A DNA stretch of 7,378 bases from Oscillospiraceae bacterium (GTDB lineage: Bacteria > Bacillota > Clostridia > Oscillospirales > UBA929), in contig JAITQI010000107.1 in assembly GCA_031289065.1 (NCBI GenBank), positions 1 through 7,378 of the forward strand, written 5' to 3'. Made by a program: the position numbers and the translations under genes. How positions within the stretch are numbered: position 1 is the first letter of the stretch; every line of letters starts with the position of its first letter. Below the pieces are notes generated by a model. That model had not been told where the DNA came from and searched no databases. It was given only the letters and a program-made list of their open reading frames with translations. Below, piece after piece: positions 1 through 4,843 of this stretch.

Positions 1-172
1 CCACCAGTTTTTCCGCCCGCCGGGTGATCTTGTCGTACACCCGCTCACACACCCGGGGCAGGCTCTCGGAACAGCAGTCCCGCAGGGAAACCCCCAGCGT
101 GACCGTGCGCACGTCCAGGTGCTCCTCCGAGATCATTTTGAGGGTCTCCAGAATATCAAACGTACTGATCAC
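1..172 (-). CDS. UPF0210 (DUF711/PFL-like) family protein, N-terminal part, cut by window edge
   Basis: The first 57 residues are visible, beginning V(M)ISTFDILETLKMI and containing the stretch LDVRTVTLGVSLRDCC, which resembles the typical start of UPF0210 proteins (a start like MINT-x-x-I-x-ETIKMI followed by LDIRTITMGISL). The full family is roughly 450 residues, so most of the gene lies beyond position 1. Its biochemical function is not established. I chose the GTG at 172 because an AGGTGG ribosome-binding site sits about 4 bases upstream and the resulting N-terminus matches the family. Another in-frame GTG at 181, directly after the upstream stop, would add three residues but has a poorer site. 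The ribosome-binding site overlaps the stop codon of the ACT-domain gene, which suggests translational coupling in one operon. Family assignment is from remembered family sequence, not a search. Confidence 0.85.
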   Translation of the reverse strand, partial: MISTFDILETLKMISEEHLDVRTVTLGVSLRDCCSESLPRVCERVYDKITRRAEKLV

Positions 173-181
173 CGCGGCCAC

Positions 182-451
182 CTATATCCTGTGCATGGCG
201 TTGAAGATGTCCTCGTGCATGACGATGACCTTGACGCCCATTTTTACCCCAGCGGTTTCCAGCAGGGCGGACAGCTCCGGAAAATCCAACCGGCTGCCGG
301 AAATATCGGTCAGCATGACCATGGCGAACATGTCCTGTAATACGCTCTGGGAGATGTCCAGAATGTTGACCCCGCTGTCCCGCAGGACGCTGGACACCTC
401 CGCGATGATACCCACCGTGTCCCGCCCTAAAACCGTGACAATCGCTCTCAT
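182..451 (-). CDS. UPF0237 family ACT-domain protein (89 aa)
   Basis: The whole protein is a single ACT domain, a small ligand-binding fold that usually senses amino acids. It starts MRAIVTVLGRDTVGIIAEVS, with the DxxGIIAxVS signature, followed by VNILDISQSVLQDMFAMVML around residues 28-47, typical of UPF0237. The family is normally about 90 residues, so this copy is full length. The ATG at 451 is chosen because an AAAGGAGG ribosome-binding site lies upstream; an upstream in-frame TTG at 472 would place that site inside the gene. The UPF0210 gene follows 9 bp after the stop. Co-occurrence of these two families as neighbours is a known pattern, and the natural inference is that the ACT protein senses a ligand for, or partners with, the UPF0210 protein. 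Neither ligand nor reaction can be read from the sequence. Confidence 0.9.
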   Translation of the reverse strand: MRAIVTVLGRDTVGIIAEVSSVLRDSGVNILDISQSVLQDMFAMVMLTDISGSRLDFPELSALLETAGVKMGVKVIVMHEDIFNAMHRI

Positions 452-481
452 AGGGGAACCCCCTCCTTTCAACGCCCCAAC

Positions 482-518
482 AGTTTACCACGGAAAGGGT
501 AAAATGTACACGATTATA
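482..518 (-). promoter_or_regulatory. Candidate promoter of the UPF0237-UPF0210 operon
   Basis: Two overlapping options are visible on the minus strand. One is TGTACA (505-510), a 17-base spacer, then TAAACT (482-487). The other is a perfect TATAAT (513-518) in an A-rich context, but with no recognisable -35. Either would give a short leader before the start at 451. Confidence 0.4.
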
Positions 519-565
519 TTTCCCGCGCCGCCAGCCGTCTGAGGGCAGAACACGCCCCCAAAATC

Positions 566-605
566 CGGACGGCGAAGACAAACCTTGGTTTGTCTTCGCC
601 GTCCG
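566..605 (-). terminator. Perfect 19-bp stem hairpin, likely terminator of the 72-aa gene
   Basis: Arms 566-584 and 587-605 are exactly complementary, with only two bases between them. The hairpin starts 30 bp after the stop of the minus-strand gene ending at 635. On the minus strand it is followed by GATTTTGG, a weak T tract, so it is an untypical intrinsic terminator with an unusually long stem. On the plus strand it is followed by A5, not T, so it would not terminate plus-strand transcription well. Confidence 0.7.
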
Positions 606-634
606 AAAAACGGTTTCCCTTATGTAACGAACTC

Positions 635-853
635 TTACAAAATCGTGGTGGACGACTGCTCCAACTTGATGCCGTTGTCCTTGGTGCGGGACAGCTTGGC
701 TTTGTTGCCCTTGCCGTCCTCGGCGGTCAGCTTTTCCAGGTCGTACAGCGTGAAAAACTCGGTCAGCTGCCCCTCGGTAAAGGCCGACCATTTGAGTTTC
801 TTTTCACCCTCGGGGTCGTAGGCCGCCTGCATGGTCTTGGCCGATTCGCTCAT
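635..853 (-). CDS. Small uncharacterised protein (72 aa)
   Basis: I do not recognise this protein. It begins MSESAKTMQAAYDPEGEKK, continues through a likely amphipathic segment (FTEGQLTEFFTLYDLEKLTAE, around residues 25-45) and ends in a lysine-rich part (GKGNKAKLSRTKDNGIKL, around 47-64). It has no cysteine, no membrane segment and no signal peptide, so it is probably a soluble cytoplasmic protein; charge is nearly balanced (11 Lys/Arg, 12 Asp/Glu). The ATG at 853 is supported by a GGGAGG ribosome-binding site about 9 bases upstream. Reality of the gene is supported by its own TTGCCC-17-TATAAT promoter, the ribosome-binding site and a hairpin just past the stop, together a complete single-gene transcription unit between galE and the UPF0237 operon. 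No function can be inferred from neighbours. Confidence 0.8.
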   Translation of the reverse strand: MSESAKTMQAAYDPEGEKKLKWSAFTEGQLTEFFTLYDLEKLTAEDGKGNKAKLSRTKDNGIKLEQSSTTIL

Positions 854-882
854 GTTGTGTTGCCTCCCTCTTCTCAATTCGC

Positions 883-897
883 CGTCCGGTGCGGACG
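883..897 (-). repeat. Short leader hairpin before the 72-aa gene
   Basis: CGTCCG and CGGACG form a perfect 6-bp stem with a 3-base loop in the presumed 5' leader, between the -10 box and the ribosome-binding site. One arm belongs to an 11-base sequence (878-888) that also occurs in the downstream terminator stem at 595-605. Confidence 0.5.
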
Positions 898-906
898 CGC
901 CCTGTG

Positions 907-935
907 ATTATACCAAAAATACGGGCGGGGGGCAA
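907..935 (-). promoter_or_regulatory. Promoter of the 72-aa gene
   Basis: On the minus strand TTGCCC (930-935) is followed by a 17-base spacer and a perfect TATAAT (907-912). This gives a leader of roughly 45-50 bases before the ATG at 853. The -35 box lies within one arm of the small hairpin that follows galE. Confidence 0.65.
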
Positions 936-949
936 CAGTCATTTGCCCC
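929..949 (-). terminator. Weak terminator-like hairpin after galE
   Basis: GGGGCAA (929-935) and TTGCCCC (943-949) pair with a 7-base loop, 3 bp after the galE stop. The T5 run on the minus strand comes about nine bases after the stem, so termination is likely inefficient, and some galE transcripts could run into the 72-aa gene. Confidence 0.4.
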
Positions 950-951
950 GG

Positions 952-1962
952 TCAGTTCAATTCTTCCGCCGCCCGGCTGGCAAACCGCCAAGCGTCGGCG
1001 CACATGTCGTCCAACCCCCGCAGGGCCTTCCAGCCCAGCAACCTCTCCGCCTTGGCGGGGTCGGCGGACATGACGGCGATGTCGCCCGCCCGGCGCGGCG
1101 CGACGATATAGGGAATCTTGAGCCCGCTGGCTCGCTCGAAGGCCGCCACAATCTCCAGCACGCTGTACCCCGTCCCGGTGCCCAGGTTGACCGCCTCGGC
1201 CCCGGCATGGGCGCGGACATACGCCAGCGCCTTCAGATGCCCCAGCGCCAAGTCCACCACGTGCAGATAGTCCCGCACGCCGGTGCCGTCCCTGGTGGGG
1301 TAGTCGTCGCCGAAAACGGTCAGGTGCGTCCGCTGACCGGCGGCCACCTGGGCGATGTAGGGCAGCAAATTATTGGGAACGCCGTCGGGTCGCTCGCCCA
1401 ACAGGCCGGACGGGTGCGCCCCGATGGGGTTGAAATACCGCAACAGGCAAAACCGCCAGTCCGGCTCGGCGGCGGCCAGGTCGGTCAGAATCCGCTCGAT
1501 GACCACCTTTGTCATGCCATAGGGGCTGGTGGCCGACAGCGCGAAATCCTCCCGGAAGGGCACGATGGGGTTCGCGCCGTACACCGTGGCCGACGACGAA
1601 AACACCATGCTGTGGCACCCCGCCTCGGCCATGGCCTGGCAGAGATGTAGCGTGCCGGTGATGTTGTTGTGATAGTAAAGCACCGGCAGGCTGACCGATT
1701 CCCCCACCGCCTTGCGCCCGGCCAGATGGATGACGCTCTCGATATCGTGCCCGGCAAACACCCGGCCCAGGCCCTCCCGATCCAGCAAATCCACGTCGCA
1801 CACCGGGAACGTCCGCCCGGACAGCTCGCTGATCCGATCCGCCACCGTCCGCTCCGCGTTGGAGAAGTTGTCCAACAGTACGATGTCCTCCCCCGCCGCC
1901 AGCAGCTCCACGCAGACGTGACTGCCGATATACCCGGCCCCGCCGGTCACCAAAATGGACAT
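952..1962 (-). CDS. galE: UDP-glucose 4-epimerase (336 aa)
   Basis: GalE interconverts UDP-glucose and UDP-galactose in the cytoplasm, serving the Leloir pathway and supplying UDP-galactose for surface glycans. It is an NAD-dependent extended short-chain dehydrogenase. Visible landmarks are the Rossmann dinucleotide motif TGGAGYIGSH (6-15), DN at 31-32, HLAG (79-82), NNITGT (99-104), the serine of SSSATVYG (122-129) and the catalytic YGMTK (Tyr148, Lys152). Substrate-binding motifs LRYFNPIGAHPSG (174-186), PNNL (196-199) and YPTRDGTGVRDYLHV (221-235) follow. The order and near-identity of these motifs make epimerase rather than dehydratase the clear choice, and the length matches the family's usual ~335-340. 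The ATG at 1962 has a GGGAGGTG ribosome-binding site 7-8 bases upstream. It appears to be transcribed alone from its own promoter; no other Leloir gene is in the window. Confidence 0.96.
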   Translation of the reverse strand: MSILVTGGAGYIGSHVCVELLAAGEDIVLLDNFSNAERTVADRISELSGRTFPVCDVDLLDREGLGRVFAGHDIESVIHLAGRKAVGESVSLPVLYYHNNITGTLHLCQAMAEAGCHSMVFSSSATVYGANPIVPFREDFALSATSPYGMTKVVIERILTDLAAAEPDWRFCLLRYFNPIGAHPSGLLGERPDGVPNNLLPYIAQVAAGQRTHLTVFGDDYPTRDGTGVRDYLHVVDLALGHLKALAYVRAHAGAEAVNLGTGTGYSVLEIVAAFERASGLKIPYIVAPRRAGDIAVMSADPAKAERLLGWKALRGLDDMCADAWRFASRAAEELN

Positions 1963-1994
1963 AGAAAAACACCTCCCATAAAAAATACGACAAC

Positions 1995-2023
1995 AGTATA
2001 TCTCAAACCGCCCAAAAAGTCCA
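1995..2023 (-). promoter_or_regulatory. galE promoter
   Basis: On the minus strand TGGACT (2018-2023), a 17-base spacer and TATACT (1995-2000) form a good sigma-A-type promoter, placed between the permease terminator and the galE ribosome-binding site. Confidence 0.65.
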
Positions 2024-2027
2024 CCAC

Positions 2028-2064
2028 AATAAAACCGGAGGGGCGCCCCCCGTGCGCCCCTCCG
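2028..2064 (-). terminator. Rho-independent terminator of the NCS2 permease
   Basis: An 11-bp perfect GC-rich stem (2036-2046 with 2054-2064, loop of 7) starts 17 bp after the permease stop. On the minus strand it is followed by GTTTTATTG. This is a standard intrinsic terminator and isolates galE from the permease. Confidence 0.85.
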
Positions 2065-2080
2065 AAAACCACCGATAAAA

Positions 2081-3496
2081 TCAGGTCACTGACTGAATCG
2101 CCTGCAAAATGAAGCTGATCAGGAAGACCGCCGCCGTCCCGGCCAGGATGGGGTGAATCTCCTTGACCTTGCCCCGGCACAGCTTGACGATGCAGTAGAA
2201 GATGAACCCGGCCGCGATGCCGTTGGAGATCGAATAGCTGAACACCATGAAGATCACCGTGAAGAAGACCGGCACAGCCTCCTCAAAGTCGTTCCACTTG
2301 ATGTGGGCAAAGGAGCCCATCATCAGAACACCCACGATGATCAGCGCCGGCGCGGTAGCCGACGCGGGCACAATGCCCGCCACCGAAGCCAGCGGCACAC
2401 ACAGCAGTAGCAGGATGCCGGTGACCAGGGACGAAAGACCGGTGCGCCCGCCCACGCCGATGCCCGCCGAGGACTCCACATAGGTGGTGACGTTGGAGGT
2501 GCCCAGCAGGGAGCCGCACAGGGTGGCGGTCATGTCGGCGAACAGGCCGCGCTCGATGCGGGTCTTGAAGCCGGAGCCGGTTTTGAGAGCGGCCTCGTCC
2601 TTGTCGGTGAAGATGCCCGAATGCCGGCCGGTGCCGATAAAGGTGCCGATGGTGTCGAAAATATCGGTCAGCGTGAAGGCCAGAATGGCGATGATCGTCA
2701 AAAACACCCGGTTGGGGTCGGTGAACAGCGAACCCAGACCGGGCTTGCCGAAGAAGGAGAAGGCCACCTCTTTGACGCTGCTCACGGCGGACATGTCAAA
2801 TTTGATGTCGGTCAGCTGCATGGCCATGCTGACGCCGAACGCGCCTTGCAGCAGCGCCCCGATGGCGGTGGAGGCGATGATGCCGATGAGCAGCGCCCCC
2901 TTGACCTTGAAGACCAGCAGCACGATGACCAGCACCAGGCCGAACAGGGCCAGCAGCACCGGTCCGTTGTTGAACTTGACCAGCTCGGGCACCGCCGTGT
3001 CCCCCGCCGTGAGACCGGCCGCCGTCGCCGAAAAGTCGATGATGTTGGCGTTCTTGATCCCGATGTAGGCGATGAACAGCCCGATGGCGCCCCCGATGGC
3101 GTTTTGCAGGGAGCGGGGGATGGCCAGCAGCAGGGACTGCCGCACCTTGGTCACCGTCAGGACGATGGCGATGAGGGAGCAAATGAAGACCATGGCCAGC
3201 GCTTCCTGCCAGACAAAACCCATGCCCATGCAGACGGTGTAGGTGAAAAAGGCGTTCAGGCCCATGCCAGGGGCCTGGGCGTAGGGCAGGTTGGCCAACA
3301 GCGCCATGAGCAGGGTGCCGATGGCGGCCGCCACGCAGGTGGCCACAAAGACGCCGCTCTGATTCATGCCGGTCGAGGCCAGCATGGCGGGGTTGACAAA
3401 GATGATATAGGCCATGGTGAAAAAAGTGGTGAAGCCCGCGAGGATTTCGGTGCCGGGTTTGGTGCCGTAGGCTTTGAGCTTGAAAAATTTCTCCAT
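2081..3496 (-). CDS. NCS2/AzgA-type purine nucleobase permease (471 aa)
   Basis: This is a polytopic inner-membrane transporter, expected to import purine bases (adenine, guanine or hypoxanthine) with protons. It belongs to the AzgA-like branch of NCS2, which includes Bacillus PbuG/PbuO and E. coli AdeP/GhxP. Diagnostic segments are the start TEILAGFTTFFTMAYIIFVNP (16-36), AQAPGMGLNAFFTYTV (74-88), FDTIGTFIGTGRHSGIF (280-296) and GTSNVTTYVESSAGIGVGGR (332-351). Many hydrophobic helices are present throughout, and the length is a little longer than the usual 430-450. The ATG at 3496 is preceded by an AAGGAGG site about 8 bases away. It is divergent from a phosphoribosyltransferase gene, which fits base uptake followed by salvage to the nucleotide. 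The sequence does not decide which base is preferred. The promoter lies only ~60 bp upstream, leaving no room for a purine riboswitch. Confidence 0.95.
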   Translation of the reverse strand: MEKFFKLKAYGTKPGTEILAGFTTFFTMAYIIFVNPAMLASTGMNQSGVFVATCVAAAIGTLLMALLANLPYAQAPGMGLNAFFTYTVCMGMGFVWQEALAMVFICSLIAIVLTVTKVRQSLLLAIPRSLQNAIGGAIGLFIAYIGIKNANIIDFSATAAGLTAGDTAVPELVKFNNGPVLLALFGLVLVIVLLVFKVKGALLIGIIASTAIGALLQGAFGVSMAMQLTDIKFDMSAVSSVKEVAFSFFGKPGLGSLFTDPNRVFLTIIAILAFTLTDIFDTIGTFIGTGRHSGIFTDKDEAALKTGSGFKTRIERGLFADMTATLCGSLLGTSNVTTYVESSAGIGVGGRTGLSSLVTGILLLLCVPLASVAGIVPASATAPALIIVGVLMMGSFAHIKWNDFEEAVPVFFTVIFMVFSYSISNGIAAGFIFYCIVKLCRGKVKEIHPILAGTAAVFLISFILQAIQSVT

Positions 3497-3556
3497 TCAA
3501 CTTGCCTCCTTCATTCTTCGGGGCCGACCGCCCCCCAATCTCCTTCATACGGGCAC

Positions 3557-3585
3557 ATTATACCACGGGGCTTGTAGGAGAGCAA
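3557..3585 (-). promoter_or_regulatory. Promoter of the NCS2 permease
   Basis: A perfect TATAAT (3557-3562, minus) is preceded by a 17-base spacer and TTGCTC (3580-3585), a weak -35. The transcript would have a leader of about 50-55 bases. It lies back to back with the plus-strand promoter of the PRTase without overlap of the core boxes. Confidence 0.6.
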
Positions 3586-3609
3586 GACAAAAATTTACAA
3601 AATGTTCAT

Positions 3610-3638
3610 AGGTTTTTGGGCACGTTTTCCGGTATACT
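3610..3638 (+). promoter_or_regulatory. Candidate promoter of the PRTase gene
   Basis: TATACT at 3633-3638 is a good -10 box. No convincing -35 is found at 16-18 bases; the sequence there is a T-rich GGTTTTT. Weak -35 recognition could mean that an activator is needed, but this is inference. Confidence 0.45.
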
Positions 3639-3693
3639 GTTTCTCGGCGGACCATAGTAAGAAAAATGAAAGCCCAAAGGAGCCGAGCCGAAC

Positions 3694-4245
3694 ATGGACT
3701 ACACCCTTCACGCGGCGGGCCTGACCCGTCGGCTGCCCCTGTGCGGAATCAGCGACGACCTGTATATTGCCGCCTTTGTCATCTTCGGGGACGTGGAGCT
3801 CACCCGCGCCTGCGCCGAACACCTCCTGGGCATCCTCCCCCCCGGAACCGACCTGCTCATCACCGCCGAAGCCAAGGGGATCCCCCTGGTCTACGAGATG
3901 GCCCGCGTCAGCGGCCTGCCCTACCTGGTCGCACGCAAGGCGGCCAAGCTGTACATGAAAGACGTCTGCTCCGTGGAGGTCAGGAGCATCACCACCGCCG
4001 CCCGCCAGACCCTCTATATCGACCGGGACGACGCCGAGGCCATGCGAGGCAAAGGCGTGACCCTGGTGGACGACGTGATCTCCACAGGGGAGAGCCTCCG
4101 CGCCCTGGAAAAGCTGGTGATCACCGCCGGCGGCACGGTAGCCGGACGTCTCGCCGTCCTCGCCGAAGGCGACGCCCATCTGCGCCAAGACATTCGCTAT
4201 CTCGAACGCTTGCCCCTCTTCAACGCCAAAGGCGAAGAACTGTAA
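3694..4245 (+). CDS. Type I phosphoribosyltransferase, probably purine (adenine-like) salvage (183 aa)
   Basis: The enzyme should transfer phosphoribose from PRPP to a nucleobase in the cytoplasm. The PRPP-binding signature is clear: VTLVDDVISTGES at residues 122-134, with the adjacent Asp pair (126-127) and the TG turn. Upstream, LLITAEAKGIPLVYEMAR (54-71) corresponds to the loop that in adenine PRTases reads like ARG-F-x-x-G, and VARKAAKLYM (79-88) carries the flexible-loop basic residues. Length is close to that of adenine PRTases (~170-180). The ATG at 3694 follows an AAAGGAG site with a rather long 11-base gap. It is divergent from the purine permease, supporting purine salvage. Substrate choice (adenine versus xanthine/guanine, or a PurR-like regulatory role) is not settled by sequence alone, so no gene symbol is given. 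It converges with gtrA after 4 bp. Confidence 0.88.
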   Translation: MDYTLHAAGLTRRLPLCGISDDLYIAAFVIFGDVELTRACAEHLLGILPPGTDLLITAEAKGIPLVYEMARVSGLPYLVARKAAKLYMKDVCSVEVRSITTAARQTLYIDRDDAEAMRGKGVTLVDDVISTGESLRALEKLVITAGGTVAGRLAVLAEGDAHLRQDIRYLERLPLFNAKGEEL

Positions 4246-4249
4246 AAAA

Positions 4250-4741
4250 TCACGCTGTCTTCTGTCCTCCGTCCTCTGTCCTCTGTTTGAATACAAACAC
4301 TTTAGAGAACACATAGTTCAGCAGCAGCACCACGAAAAAGAGCGCCAGCTTCGACCAGTAGGCGGAAGCGCCCAGCGCCGTGACCAGGAGAAGATATCCC
4401 CCCGCGTCCAACAGCAGGGTGACGCCCCGGGCCCCGAAGAAGGAGAGCATCTCCCGGAGCAGGGCGCGTCGGCTACCGCAGCGGCTGCGGAAGACAAACC
4501 GTTTGCTCAGGGCGTAGTTGAAAACCACCGCGCAGACGGTGGAGAAAATATTGGCCAGGTTGTCCAACAGGTCGCTGGCCTGCCAGCCCAACGGTTCCCG
4601 CAGCAGCGCCAGCAACGCCATGTTGAGCGCGAAGGTCAGCCCGCCCACAAGGGCGTAGCGAACCAACCGGGACACCTCGTCCGTCCGCGCCCAGGCGGGA
4701 AGCCACCCGGTCAGCCGGGCCCACCATTTGTCCCAAAACAC
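4250..4741 (-). CDS. GtrA-family membrane protein (163 aa)
   Basis: GtrA proteins are small, four-helix inner-membrane proteins, often linked to flipping or transfer of lipid-linked sugars for cell-envelope glycans. The typical pattern is present: LVRYALVGGLTFALNMALLALL (helix 1), NLANIFSTVCAVVFNYALSKRFVF (helix 2), then ARGVTLLLDAGGYLLLV (helix 3) and a final helix ending LNYVFSKVFVFK. The NYxLSKxFVF motif repeats after helices 2 and 4, as usual for the family. The GTG at 4741 is preferred because an AAAGGGGG ribosome-binding site lies 7 bases before it; the TTG at 4759 would put that site inside the gene. After FVFK the last residues, QRTEDGGQKTA, are encoded by a heptanucleotide tandem repeat and look like an added tail. 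No glycosyltransferase partner is in the window, so its pathway is unknown. Confidence 0.88.
   Translation of the reverse strand: MFWDKWWARLTGWLPAWARTDEVSRLVRYALVGGLTFALNMALLALLREPLGWQASDLLDNLANIFSTVCAVVFNYALSKRFVFRSRCGSRRALLREMLSFFGARGVTLLLDAGGYLLLVTALGASAYWSKLALFFVVLLLNYVFSKVFVFKQRTEDGGQKTA
4254..4288. repeat. Heptanucleotide tandem repeat, about five units
   Basis: The plus strand reads as five consecutive seven-base units: GCTGTCT, TCTGTCC, TCCGTCC, TCTGTCC, TCTGTTT. The consensus is TCTGTCC (GGACAGA on the other strand). The tract forms the 3' end of gtrA and starts 9 bp after the PRTase stop. Confidence 0.75.
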
Positions 4742-4797
4742 AGGGAATCCCCCTTTCAAGGCGGCGTTTCATAGTCCGTGTCATACGGTGACCCCCC

Positions 4798-4833
4798 ACA
4801 AAAAACGGGCGGCAAGTGCCGCCCGTTTTTTGT
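4798..4833. terminator. Bidirectional rho-independent terminator after secDF
   Basis: Arms 4798-4814 and 4817-4833 are perfectly complementary: a GC-rich core of nine pairs (CGGGCGGCA with TGCCGCCCG) flanked by A6 on one side and T6 on the other. On the minus strand it begins 10 bp past the secDF stop and ends in T6, so it terminates secDF; the symmetry makes it able to work from the plus strand as well. It separates secDF from gtrA. Confidence 0.92.
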
Positions 4834-4843
4834 GCCAGGGAGT

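Noticed and set aside
2621..3577. Long plus-strand open frame opposite the permease gene
   Set aside because: It is the low-complexity antisense reading of the NCS2 permease, with no recognisable domain.
3571..3586. CTTG-8-CAAG inverted repeat across the permease promoter
   Set aside because: Arms of only four bases are expected by chance in this length of sequence.
3683..3697. CCGAACAT, resembling the core of the Firmicute PurBox, at the start of the PRTase gene
   Set aside because: It overlaps the start codon, the A/T-rich flank of the consensus is missing, and no second inverted box is present, so chance is likely.
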